Origin: CALFVT01 sp039989855
Lineage (GTDB): Bacteria > Pseudomonadota > Alphaproteobacteria > Caulobacterales > Maricaulaceae
Assembly (NCBI GenBank): GCA_039989855.1
Contig: JBDXGZ010000001.1
Span: 124,001 to 188,000 of the forward strand
DNA length: 64,000 nucleotides
Reading direction: 5' to 3'
Shown here: positions 34,627 through 43,118 of the stretch, piece after piece
Position numbering within the stretch: position 1 is the stretch's first letter
Layout of the letters: the number at the start of each line of letters is the position of its first letter
Translations under genes and position numbers: made by a program
Notes under the pieces: generated by a model
The model's input: only the letters and a program-made list of their open reading frames with translations
Database searches by the model: none
What the model was told of the DNA's origin: nothing

Positions 34627-36158
34627 ATCTGATTTTCATATTCGGAGATCAGCTTTCATTAGATATTTCCTCACTGGCGAAAGTCAATAAGGGTAATGAC
34701 GTCATTTTTATGTGTGAAGTGCAGGCCGAGGCGGTTGCGGTAAAACATCACAAGAAGAAAATTGTGTTCGTCTTTTCTGCGATGCGTCATTTCGCGGATG
34801 AGCTAATCCGTGAAGGTTATAACGTTCGTTATGTGAAAATAGACGAGGCTGATAATACGCAAAGTTTTGAAGGCGAAATTATGAGGGTGGTGCATGAATA
34901 CCGCCCTGAGCAGCTTTTGCTGACCGAACCGTCAGAGCACCGCGTAAAAGAAATTGTAAGAGCCTTACCCCGCTCATTAGACTGCGCGGTAAAGGTTTTA
35001 CCTGATGATAGGTTTCTATGCACCCCATCCGAATTTAGGGAATGGGCGCAGGGGCGCAAACAATTTCGCATGGAGTATTTTTATCGATTTTTACGTCGTA
35101 AATATGATGTTTTAATGGACGGGGATAAACCCATAGGTGGGGCCTGGAATTACGACAAGGAAAACCGCTCGCCTGCCAAGCAAGGCCTGCAAATACCTAG
35201 CCCTTTTATGATAACGCCCGATGAAATAACGACAGACGCAATGGCGAGTGTTACGGATCGGTTTAAAGACCACTTCGGGGACATTGAGCCGTTCCATTAT
35301 GCCGTAACCAGAACCGGCGCTCTTGAGGTTTTAGATGACTTTATCGAAAATCGCCTTGTCAATTTTGGAACCTATCAAGACGCCATGCTGAGCGGCGAGC
35401 CATGGATGTTTCATAGCCATATCAGCCTTTATTTAAATTCCGGCCTATTGGGCCCGCTCGAATGCGTGCGAAAAGCCGAGCAGGCTTATCATTTAGGCGG
35501 CGCGCCTTTAAATTCTGTAGAGGGCTTTATTCGGCAAATTCTAGGATGGCGCGAATATGTGAAAGGCATTTATGATTTGAAAATGCCAGATTACCGCTCC
35601 GAAAATTATCTGGGCGCAACCCGTGCGCTTCCTGAGTTTTACTGGAGCGGGAAAACACAAATGAATTGCCTTAAGCAATGCGTGACAGAAACACGCCAAA
35701 ACGCTTATGCTCACCATATTCAGCGCCTTATGGTTTTAGGTAATTTTGCCTTAATCGCGGGTGTGCATCCCGATGAAGTGAATGAATGGTATCACCTTGT
35801 TTACGCGGATGCCTATGAATGGGTCGAGCTTCCCAATGTGTCTGGAATGGTATTGTTTGCAGATGGAGGATTGCTGGCTTCAAAGCCATATGCGGCGAGC
35901 GGAGCTTATATAAACCGCATGTCAAATTATTGCAGCTCTTGCACGTATAAAGTGAGCGTAAAGAATGGCCCCAAAGCTTGCCCCTTTAACTATCTTTACT
36001 GGAACTTTATGATCGAGAACCAAGAAAACCTTTCGGCCAATCCGCGAATGAGTATGCCATATAGAACTTTAGCCAAAATGGACGAGGCAAAAAAGTCCGC
36101 TATAAAAGATGATTCCGCTCGTTTTTTTAACAAAATTGAATCTGGCGAAATTGCTTAG
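34623..36158 (+). CDS. iron-sulfur bacterial cryptochrome/photolyase (PhrB-type, (6-4) photolyase family)
   Basis: 511 residues, full length for the FeS-BCP/CryPro group, whose Agrobacterium member PhrB repairs (6-4) photoproducts. The N-terminal antenna domain starts LIFIFGDQLSLDISSL. The C-terminal FAD domain includes GFIRQILGWREYVKGIY and HHIQRLMVLGNFALIAG. Four cysteines fit the 4Fe-4S ligands: Cys349, Cys437, Cys440 and Cys453 (MNCLKQC, YCSSC, KACPF), each one residue before PhrB C350, C438, C441 and C454. The cluster and activity should therefore be intact. It overlaps the TIGR03643 gene by four bases and is followed after 46 bases by a flavin reductase. Confidence 0.93.
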   Translation: MNLIFIFGDQLSLDISSLAKVNKGNDVIFMCEVQAEAVAVKHHKKKIVFVFSAMRHFADELIREGYNVRYVKIDEADNTQSFEGEIMRVVHEYRPEQLLLTEPSEHRVKEIVRALPRSLDCAVKVLPDDRFLCTPSEFREWAQGRKQFRMEYFYRFLRRKYDVLMDGDKPIGGAWNYDKENRSPAKQGLQIPSPFMITPDEITTDAMASVTDRFKDHFGDIEPFHYAVTRTGALEVLDDFIENRLVNFGTYQDAMLSGEPWMFHSHISLYLNSGLLGPLECVRKAEQAYHLGGAPLNSVEGFIRQILGWREYVKGIYDLKMPDYRSENYLGATRALPEFYWSGKTQMNCLKQCVTETRQNAYAHHIQRLMVLGNFALIAGVHPDEVNEWYHLVYADAYEWVELPNVSGMVLFADGGLLASKPYAASGAYINRMSNYCSSCTYKVSVKNGPKACPFNYLYWNFMIENQENLSANPRMSMPYRTLAKMDEAKKSAIKDDSARFFNKIESGEIA

Positions 36159-36204
36159 ATACTGCCCCTAAAACATTAGAAGTAATATAAGTAGAAGAAA
36201 AAAT

Positions 36205-36831
36205 ATGCATTATAACAAACAAGATATTGCCGATTGGGACCGCATCTTTCGGCTCAAAATTATCAATTCTATTACAGGCATTAAGCCAGCCAATCTAATA
36301 GGTAGCGCGTCTAAAGACGGGGCAACAAATCTAGCAATATTTAGCTCTCTTGTTCACTTGGGTAGCCGGCCCGCATTATTAGGCTTTATCACAAGACCGC
36401 AAACCGATGAAGTCGGTCATACGCTTCAAAATATTATGGAAACGGGCAGCTACACTATCAATCACATTCATTCGGAATTTACGGAGCAAGCCCATTACAC
36501 CTCTGCAAAGTTTGAAAAGTCTGTATCTGAATTTGAAGCTTGCGGGTTTAAAGAAGAATATATTGAAGGATTTAAAGCGCCATTCGTGCAGCAAAGTCGA
36601 TTTAAAATGGGTATGAGTTTTTCACAGGCGATAGATCTACCGAACGGAACTAAACTTGTTATTGGCGAAGTGGAGCATTTAATTTTACCCGATATTGACC
36701 TCAAAGAAGGGGACGTAAATTTGGAAACCTGCGGGAGTGTCGGAATATCTGGGCTCAATAGCTATTATGATCTCACTAAAATAGCTCAATATCCATTTGC
36801 GAGAGTCGTCGAGGTCCCTGATTTTAAATAG
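36205..36831 (+). CDS. flavin reductase family protein
   Basis: 208-residue FMN-binding split-barrel protein of the flavin-reductase-like family: GSASKDGATNLAIFSSLVHLGSRPALLGFI near the N-terminus, then TGSYTINHI. It would bind FMN and might supply reduced flavin. Its place directly after a photolyase gene suggests, as inference only, a role in keeping the photolyase flavin reduced or in flavin supply. Codons are rather A/T-rich, like the other genes of this block. No strong ribosome binding site is visible. Confidence 0.82.
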   Translation: MHYNKQDIADWDRIFRLKIINSITGIKPANLIGSASKDGATNLAIFSSLVHLGSRPALLGFITRPQTDEVGHTLQNIMETGSYTINHIHSEFTEQAHYTSAKFEKSVSEFEACGFKEEYIEGFKAPFVQQSRFKMGMSFSQAIDLPNGTKLVIGEVEHLILPDIDLKEGDVNLETCGSVGISGLNSYYDLTKIAQYPFARVVEVPDFK

Positions 36832-37026
36832 CTAGAGGTTTAAGGCAAGCAAAGCTATTGTAAGTTAGGCTTAAAGAGGGGTAGCCTCTCAATATAACAA
36901 CCAAGTTCATAGAGTTGGTCATGCGCAATGATATAGCGAAAGAAATAATTTCTGTTTACGTGATATTGGCATGACCAACAGGTTGAATAATCCTAAACTT
37001 CTGTAAGGTTAATACGTAAGTGATTC

Positions 37027-37176
37027 ATGGCTCATAAAAAACAAAACCTTCCAACCAAAATATGCATCGTCTGCGAGCGTCCATTCTCTTGGAGAAAGAA
37101 ATGGGAACGCGTTTGGGATGACGTCAAATACTGCTCAAAGCGCTGTCAATCTGAGCGCCATAAAAAGAAGTCTTAA
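37027..37176 (+). CDS. DUF2256 domain-containing small zinc-ribbon-like protein
   Basis: A 49-residue ORF. It contains CIVCERPFSWRKKWERVWDD and YCSKRCQSERH, giving a CxxC...CxxxC pattern typical of DUF2256, which probably binds one zinc ion; the rest is highly basic. Function unknown; from memory, members often sit next to photolyase/cryptochrome genes, as here. The start is the only ATG that gives the complete domain; the ribosome binding site is weak. The stop at 37174-37176 abuts the stop of the minus-strand nuclease gene, with no bases between. Confidence 0.85.
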   Translation: MAHKKQNLPTKICIVCERPFSWRKKWERVWDDVKYCSKRCQSERHKKKS

Positions 37177-39354
37177 CTAAGCTGCACGTTTATCATTCAC
37201 TAAAAATAGTAATTCAGCCGCTGCTTTAGCATCACAAAGGGCGCGATGATGCGATTCTAGATTGATTTGAAATTCCTGACATAGGTTCTTGAGGCTATAT
37301 GAACGATACCCAGGGTAATGTTTTCGCATTGTCGAGCAGGTGCATATTTTGGCGTGCCTGAACCTTTTATCGATGCGAGCATATTCCGCATTCACAAACC
37401 CATAATCAAAATTAACATTATGAGCTGCGAATATGGCGTCTCCCATAAATTTAGAAAAGCTATCGGCGACATCTGCAAAGAGCGGAGCATTCGCTACCAT
37501 TTCATTTGTAATGCCCGTTAGTTTCGTGATGAAGGGTGGGATTGAACGCTCAGGGTTAAGGAGAGTTTGAAACTCATCAATGACGTGTCCGTTCTGTATT
37601 TTGACTGCGCCTATTTCTGTTATTCGGTGCAATCCTGGGCGTCCACCTGTTGTCTCCACATCTACCACCACATAGATCTGATTCGGATCGATAACCCAGT
37701 CGATACGCGCAATATCCGTTTGAATGCCAGCGGCGCGTAATTGCTTTATTCGGGTAAGTTGATTACGTCGTATAACGTCACCAGAAGCTTTTACTTCTAC
37801 GAATCGTAAGACGTCACCCTTAATCAACATTAAATCCGGAAAACCGTCTCGCGTCGCTTTATAGTCTTTTGCCATACGCCGCAAAATTTCTACAAGCGCA
37901 GCGGAAGGCGCGACTTCTATTAATGTCTTGATGAGATCAATACTTTTACCGCTCCAGCGAAATATACCATTGGGAGTTCCATGATGGCGGCTAACAGTTT
38001 TCAGGATTTGTAAATAACTATTGGATGCAGAAGATAAACTACTCAGTTTGGTTTCAATTTTTGTCTCAAACTGACTGTAGAAAACACCCGTCTTTAGGCT
38101 CGTGGGCACGTTCTCAAAGCTATTATGAAGTGCAGCAGCCTTTGCGCAATAAAGCTCTTCCCAAAAGAGTAGGCCAAATAACGTTCGCCATAGTCTGTTC
38201 TCAGTAAAATAAACCGTATATCCTTGTGACGAATAGTATCTTTGTGCGGCACGTTCAGGACTGTTCTTGAAGGCTTCATCAAGTTTTAAAACTTCACCTT
38301 GCCTTAAAATATCTGTGACTTGGCTCGTACGCTTCTTTTTGAACTTTCTTTGATAAAAATCTTCAGCAAAATTATGCTCGTCATCACTACCGGGGTTTTC
38401 GATCAAGCGTTCAAGTCTGACTCTACACCAGTCCTTATCACCACGTTTGTACCGAAGCCTAATGATACGCTCGTTGCAAAGCGGGTGATCGCTGAGACCA
38501 TATAACTTTAGGGCTGTTTCTATATCACCTAACCGTTCAGACATGCCGCCAAGCTTTTGGAGCAACTTATCATGCGAAGCGGTGCTTATATCGCATTCAG
38601 GGTCAGGCCAATATTCTACAGTGTCTATGAAGTCCGTTACATCGGTTTCATTTCCATGATGAAACTTATGGAGACCATCAGCATAAAAGTAGGCTGCCTT
38701 TGCTTCTGCTAACGTATCAAAGCGCGCGCTATAATCAGCTTTAAAGTTAGGTGTCTTGCGAATACCCAAATCGCGCAATGTGAAGCTTTGCAGATTATCT
38801 TCGATCTTACCGAAATGTAGGTAGGATAAATAACGTAGAGATTCAGTCCGCCCTTGGGTCACGAAGTTTGCGGGCAGGACCGTATTTTCAAAGGGCATAT
38901 AGGCGAGGGCAGCATCAACCAAGACATCTTTTTTCCAAGAGCGTTTAAAACCGCTGCTGCAGATATGACCTGCCATTAGAGCAATCAAATTTGGCTTCGT
39001 CATAGCGGACAGGCAGTCTTTGTAGTGATCTTTTGTAGGGGGACTAATGAAGCCTAATTGTTCTAAGGCGCTCAGTGCCGCTGGGATGTCATCGATTTCT
39101 TGATACTGAAGCTTGTGAGTATTAAATACATTGCCTTTTCTGCCAGCTATCCGAACGTATAAGCATTGAGCTTCGTGTGAGAGTTTCTTGAAAGCCTCCA
39201 AGAAGCCAGAGTGCTCTGGTTCAAAGACATGACTATAACGAGCCTCGACGAATGTGAGCATATCGCAGAAATTTGTGTGATAATAATAATCTGGGAGCTC
39301 CGGAAGTTTACGTTGATGTGAGCGCCTGCGTATATTTGAATTTGTGTATGACAT
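37177..39354 (-). CDS. FAN1-like VRR-NUC nuclease fused to a DnaQ-type 3'-5' exonuclease
   Basis: 725 residues. Residues 20-555 resemble bacterial FAN1, a structure-specific nuclease of interstrand crosslink repair. The early helical part has ARYSHVFEPEHSGFLEAFKKL and LYVRIAGRKGNVF. The VRR-NUC active site is GFPDL (Asp507), FVEVK (Glu520, Lys522) and Gln532. Residues 560-720 are a DEDDh exonuclease: Asp565 and Glu567 (VVDVETTG), Asp650 (HNVNFD), His703 and Asp708 (HHRALCDA). Both active sites look complete. The frame is open to a TTG at 39378, but that codon overlaps the SOS box. The ATG at 39354 is preferred, with no ribosome binding site but a promoter so close that the mRNA may be leaderless. 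Confidence 0.88.
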   Translation of the reverse strand: MSYTNSNIRRRSHQRKLPELPDYYYHTNFCDMLTFVEARYSHVFEPEHSGFLEAFKKLSHEAQCLYVRIAGRKGNVFNTHKLQYQEIDDIPAALSALEQLGFISPPTKDHYKDCLSAMTKPNLIALMAGHICSSGFKRSWKKDVLVDAALAYMPFENTVLPANFVTQGRTESLRYLSYLHFGKIEDNLQSFTLRDLGIRKTPNFKADYSARFDTLAEAKAAYFYADGLHKFHHGNETDVTDFIDTVEYWPDPECDISTASHDKLLQKLGGMSERLGDIETALKLYGLSDHPLCNERIIRLRYKRGDKDWCRVRLERLIENPGSDDEHNFAEDFYQRKFKKKRTSQVTDILRQGEVLKLDEAFKNSPERAAQRYYSSQGYTVYFTENRLWRTLFGLLFWEELYCAKAAALHNSFENVPTSLKTGVFYSQFETKIETKLSSLSSASNSYLQILKTVSRHHGTPNGIFRWSGKSIDLIKTLIEVAPSAALVEILRRMAKDYKATRDGFPDLMLIKGDVLRFVEVKASGDVIRRNQLTRIKQLRAAGIQTDIARIDWVIDPNQIYVVVDVETTGGRPGLHRITEIGAVKIQNGHVIDEFQTLLNPERSIPPFITKLTGITNEMVANAPLFADVADSFSKFMGDAIFAAHNVNFDYGFVNAEYARIDKRFRHAKICTCSTMRKHYPGYRSYSLKNLCQEFQINLESHHRALCDAKAAAELLFLVNDKRAA

Positions 39355-39361
39355 TTGACGG

Positions 39362-39392
39362 GAACAAATAAAGAACAATTATGAAAAGTCAA
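39362..39392 (-). promoter_or_regulatory. SOS (LexA) box and promoter of the FAN1-DnaQ nuclease gene
   Basis: On the plus strand GAAC (39362-39365), seven bases, GAAC (39373-39376): the direct-repeat LexA site known from alphaproteobacteria (GTTC-N7-GTTC when read along the gene). On the minus strand TTGACT (complement of 39387-39392) and TATTTG (complement of 39365-39370) form a -35/-10 pair with a 16-base spacer, and the box covers the -10. The predicted transcript start is about four bases before the ATG at 39354. The repeat is exact; the promoter is inferred. Confidence 0.75.
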
Positions 39393-39624
39393 TTCCCGCA
39401 ATACTCTCATTTTTGATCTGAATATCCTAAGCTCGCCTAACTAAGAGCATTCGGCTGATGTCTGGTGTGGGAATTTAAGCGACATAAAACCCATGGTCTA
39501 TTCTATTACTTTAAAACTCCCACAAAACGCGCCTCCAATTATTTCCAGATTCTAACAGTCCAGTGCTTGTCGTTGGCTGTATGAACGGCTAAGCCCTTAA
39601 TTAACTTAATAGGATACGACTCAC

Positions 39625-40947
39625 ATGCGCCTTTCTCGATATTTTCTGCCGCTCTTAAAAGAGTCGCCGTCAGAGGCCTCTATTGCGTCTCATAGCTTGA
39701 TGCTGCGGGCGGGTATGATGAAGCAAAATGCAGCGGGTATTTATACGTGGTTACCGCTCGGTCATAAGGTTCTTAAGAAAATTGAGCAAATTGTCCGCGA
39801 GGAGCAAAACCGTGCCGGCGCCGTTGAAATGCTGATGCCGACCATTCAGCCTGCGGAGCTGTGGAAAGAAACAGGACGCTATGATGCTTACGGGCCAGAG
39901 ATGCTGCGCATTACCGACCGTCATGACCGTGAAATGCTCTACGGGCCGACGAATGAGGATATGCTAACGGATGTATTCCGTAGCTCTATACGTTCTTACA
40001 AAGACTTGCCGCAGATGCTCTATCACATTCAGTGGAAGTTTCGCGACGAGCGCCGCCCACGTTTCGGCGTGATGCGCGGGCGTGAGTTCTTGATGAAAGA
40101 TACTTATTCCTTTGACCTCATCGAAGAGGACGCGGTTCGGTCTTATAATAAGATGTTCACGGCGTACCTTAACACCTTCGCGCGTTTGGGGCTCAAAGCG
40201 GTTCCAATGAAAGCGGACACAGGTCCGATTGGCGGCGACCTAAGCCATGAGTTTATTATTCTCGCTGAGACAGGCGAGAGCGAAGTGTTCTGCCACAAAG
40301 ATCTGATTGATATGGCGCCTCCGGGTGACGTGGACTTTGACGGTGACCTTCAACATATTTTCGACGAGCGCACCTCGCTTTATGCCGCGACTGAGGAAAT
40401 GCACGACGCGGATGAATTTGCCAAAGTACCTGCGGATAAGCAGCTTTCGGCACGCGGGATTGAGGTCGGACATATCTTCTATTTCGGCGAGAAATATTCC
40501 GCGCCGATGAAGGCTGTTGTGATGAATAAAGAGGGCCGCGAGACGACGGTCAAGATGGGCTCTTACGGGATTGGCGTCTCGCGTCTTGTTGGCGGCATTA
40601 TCGAGGCCTTCCACGATGATAACGGCATTATCTGGCCGAAGTCTGTCACGCCGTTTGGAGCAGGAATTATCAATCTCAAAGTCGGGGATGACGCCACGGA
40701 CGCGGCGTGCGAGACGATCTACGCTGCGCTGTCAAAGGCAGGTGTTGACCCGCTCTATGATGATAAAAATGATCGCGGCGGACAGAAATTCGCGCGTATG
40801 GACTTAATTGGCTTGCCGTACCAAATCGTTGTCGGCCCGCGCGGCCTCAAGACTGGCGAGGTTGAAGTCAAAGACCGTGCGAGCGGCGAGAAGCAAAGTC
40901 TCTCGCCCGAGGCAGCTATTGAGTTTATTACCAAGGCCTACGCCTAG
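39625..40947 (+). CDS. proS: prolyl-tRNA synthetase (short alphaproteobacterial type)
   Basis: Class II aminoacyl-tRNA synthetase of 440 residues. Motif 1 lies around LPLGHKVLKKIEQIVREEQNRAGAVEMLMP, motif 2 in IQWKFRDERRPRFGVMRGREFLMKDTYSFD and motif 3 in GSYGIGVSRLVGGIIE. The anticodon-binding domain is at the C-terminus. The editing insertion of the E. coli enzyme is absent, which is normal for this group. It is followed by lolC with a one-base stop/start overlap (TAGTG). The 270 bases upstream contain the promoter of the minus-strand nuclease gene but no recognisable promoter for proS. Confidence 0.96.
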   Translation: MRLSRYFLPLLKESPSEASIASHSLMLRAGMMKQNAAGIYTWLPLGHKVLKKIEQIVREEQNRAGAVEMLMPTIQPAELWKETGRYDAYGPEMLRITDRHDREMLYGPTNEDMLTDVFRSSIRSYKDLPQMLYHIQWKFRDERRPRFGVMRGREFLMKDTYSFDLIEEDAVRSYNKMFTAYLNTFARLGLKAVPMKADTGPIGGDLSHEFIILAETGESEVFCHKDLIDMAPPGDVDFDGDLQHIFDERTSLYAATEEMHDADEFAKVPADKQLSARGIEVGHIFYFGEKYSAPMKAVVMNKEGRETTVKMGSYGIGVSRLVGGIIEAFHDDNGIIWPKSVTPFGAGIINLKVGDDATDAACETIYAALSKAGVDPLYDDKNDRGGQKFARMDLIGLPYQIVVGPRGLKTGEVEVKDRASGEKQSLSPEAAIEFITKAYA

Positions 40948-42266
40948 TGGATGATCAGCTTGCATATTCGTCGGTCGTTCCTGACGTGAACAAGGTCAAG
41001 CCGTTTGGCCCTGCTGAGCGTAAAATTGCGATGCGTTATTTACGCGCGAAAAAATCCCAAGGCGGCGTCGGGCTGATTGCCGCTATTTCCTTTAGTTGTA
41101 TTGCGCTTGCGATTGCGGCGATGATTATAATCATGAGCATTATGAACGGCTTTCGTGCAGAGGTGATCCGCCTAACGATTGGCTCACAAGGGCATATGTT
41201 TGTTGCCCTGACACAGGCGAACCCAAACCCGCAACGCATTGAGGACATCGAAATAGCGATCAATGATTTGAACGGTGTGGAGAGAGCCTTTGAGTTCACT
41301 CAAGACCTTGCGGGTGTTCAGGCGAATAACCACTTTAGTGCAGGGCAGGTGATTGGCATGACTCCAGACGCCTTGCAGTCGTTTGATTTAATCACCAATA
41401 ATATTGTGATTGGTGGATTGGAAGGATTTGCGCGTAATAGCCTGCCTGATGCTCGGGTTATGATTGGGGCGCAAATGGCGTCGCAACTTGGTCTGACGGT
41501 TGGCGATAAAATTGTCATTTTTTCAGGCCGTACGCGCGCTTCCCCGCTTGGGCCACCTAAACCAATATATAAACCCTACACTGTTGGTGCTGTGTTCAGT
41601 ACGGGGCTTTATGAAGCCGATTTGACCTATATCTATATGGATCTCGAAGAAGCGACGCTTTTGTTTCACGCTGGTGAGGCACAAGGGACAATCATGATAC
41701 GTTTAGATGATGCGGATGACGTGGGGAAGATGTCTGCGCCTATTCGTGCGACCGTAGGCGAGCCTATCTTCTTGCAAAATTGGCGCGATAAAAATGCAGG
41801 CACCGCCACGGCGCTTCGCACAGAACAAGTGGCTATGCGGCTTGTCTTTATGATCGTTGTTATCATTGCTATGTTCCCTGTTCTGGCTGCAATGATTATG
41901 CTCGTTAAAAACAAGTCCAAAGATATTGCGATATTGCGGACGATGGGTGCGACGAGTGGTTCTATCTTACGAATATTCCTTATGGCAGGCGCGATGATCG
42001 GTGTTTTAGGTACGTTTATTGGTATCGTCGCGGGTATTCTCTTTTGTGTAAATATTAGCGCCGTTCAAAGCTTTATCGAAATATTTACTGGGCCATTGTT
42101 TCCGCCTGAAATTTACGGCCTTGAAGCCGGAATTCCTGCGAAGATGGTGTCGTCTGAAGTTGCGGGTGTAGCGTTCTGGGGATTTCTTGTATCGGCGCTT
42201 GCTACGTTTTTTCCAGCATGGTCGGCCTCTAAAGTCGATCCTGTGGAGGCGCTGAGATATGAATAG
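40947..42266 (+). CDS. lolC: lipoprotein-releasing ABC transporter permease LolC/E
   Basis: Inner-membrane permease (439 residues) that extracts outer-membrane lipoproteins for LolA. It shows the MacB/FtsX pattern: one N-terminal helix (IAAISFSCIALAIAAMIIIMSIMNGF), a large periplasmic domain, then three helices near the C-terminus (MIVVIIAMFPVLAAMIMLV onward). The segment LRTMGATSGSILRIFLMAG is the coupling region, and the protein ends SASKVDPVEALRYE. Only one permease gene is present, so a homodimer is likely. It starts with GTG and overlaps lolD by eight bases. Confidence 0.92.
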   Translation: MDDQLAYSSVVPDVNKVKPFGPAERKIAMRYLRAKKSQGGVGLIAAISFSCIALAIAAMIIIMSIMNGFRAEVIRLTIGSQGHMFVALTQANPNPQRIEDIEIAINDLNGVERAFEFTQDLAGVQANNHFSAGQVIGMTPDALQSFDLITNNIVIGGLEGFARNSLPDARVMIGAQMASQLGLTVGDKIVIFSGRTRASPLGPPKPIYKPYTVGAVFSTGLYEADLTYIYMDLEEATLLFHAGEAQGTIMIRLDDADDVGKMSAPIRATVGEPIFLQNWRDKNAGTATALRTEQVAMRLVFMIVVIIAMFPVLAAMIMLVKNKSKDIAILRTMGATSGSILRIFLMAGAMIGVLGTFIGIVAGILFCVNISAVQSFIEIFTGPLFPPEIYGLEAGIPAKMVSSEVAGVAFWGFLVSALATFFPAWSASKVDPVEALRYE

Positions 42267-42969
42267 TTCATCCACAGAGGGCCGTAGACCCATCTTATCT
42301 GTTCGTGGCCTCGTCCGCTCTTATCAGTCTGGCGGGGGTGTTCTTGAGGTTCTGCGCGGCGCGGATATTGATGTGTTTCCAGGTGAAATGGTCGGCCTTA
42401 TAGGGCCGTCTGGTTCTGGTAAATCTACACTATTACACGCGGCAGGGTTGCTAGAGCGCCCGAATGAGGGAACTGTCTATATCAATGGGCGAGAGTGTTT
42501 GAAACTACCTGATGTACAGCGCACAGAAATCCGTCGTCAAAGCGTCGGTGTTGTCTATCAATTTCACCATCTCCTCAAAGAGTTTACAGCCCTTGAGAAT
42601 GTCGTCTTACCGCAAATGATTGCAGGACGGTCACGCAAAGCCGCTGAAAGCGAAGCACGGCGTCTTCTGGATATTATGGGCCTAACTCCACGGCTTGAGC
42701 ATAAGCCTTCGCAAATGTCCGGCGGGGAGCAGCAACGTGTCGCGATTGCGCGTGCGATTTCAAACAATCCTCAAATGTTGTTGGCTGATGAGCCGACGGG
42801 GAATTTGGACCCAGCCACATCTAATCGCGTCTTCGGTAGCCTTCATGACCTGACACGCAGAGAAGGTGTTGCGGCGCTGATAGCGACACATAATATGGAA
42901 TTAATGTCCTATATGGACCGTGTATTAACCGTTCGAAACGGTTTGGTGGTTCCTTATACAGGTATTTAA
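42259..42969 (+). CDS. lolD: lipoprotein-releasing system ATP-binding protein LolD
   Basis: ABC ATPase of 236 residues that powers LolC/E. Walker A is GPSGSGKST, the Q-loop is VYQFHHLLKEFTALENVVLP, the signature is MSGGEQQRVAIARAI and Walker B is LLADEPTGNLDP, followed by the switch His in ATHNME. It overlaps lolC by eight bases, so both are co-translated. No clear terminator follows, although TTTTTT occurs at about 43010. Confidence 0.95.
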   Translation: MNSSSTEGRRPILSVRGLVRSYQSGGGVLEVLRGADIDVFPGEMVGLIGPSGSGKSTLLHAAGLLERPNEGTVYINGRECLKLPDVQRTEIRRQSVGVVYQFHHLLKEFTALENVVLPQMIAGRSRKAAESEARRLLDIMGLTPRLEHKPSQMSGGEQQRVAIARAISNNPQMLLADEPTGNLDPATSNRVFGSLHDLTRREGVAALIATHNMELMSYMDRVLTVRNGLVVPYTGI

Positions 42970-43051
42970 TCAGCATTTGTTGATAAGTTTTCTGGCCTGT
43001 TTTTTCTAAGTAATTGTTTTTAAATGTAATTTTAATATACACGCCTCTTTA

Positions 43052-43087
43052 TTCACCGTTTGTTCTATGGTAGAACATAATGAGAAC
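43052..43087 (+). promoter_or_regulatory. SOS (LexA) box and promoter upstream of the 30-residue ORF and dnaE
   Basis: GAAC (43073-43076), seven bases, GAAC (43084-43087) is an exact alphaproteobacterial SOS box. A third half-site GTTC (43062-43065) lies exactly seven bases upstream in inverted orientation. CATAAT (43076-43081) matches a -10 box at five of six positions, with TTCACC (43052-43057) as a weak -35 at 18 bases, so LexA would block the promoter. The small ORF starts 31 bases after the box. Confidence 0.78.
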
Positions 43088-43118
43088 AAACAATGTGTGG
43101 ATAGGTTGGAGGATTGTT

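Noticed and set aside
36875..36889. AGAGG/CCTCT hairpin after the flavin reductase as a terminator
   Set aside because: Only five pairs and no T-run; too weak to call.
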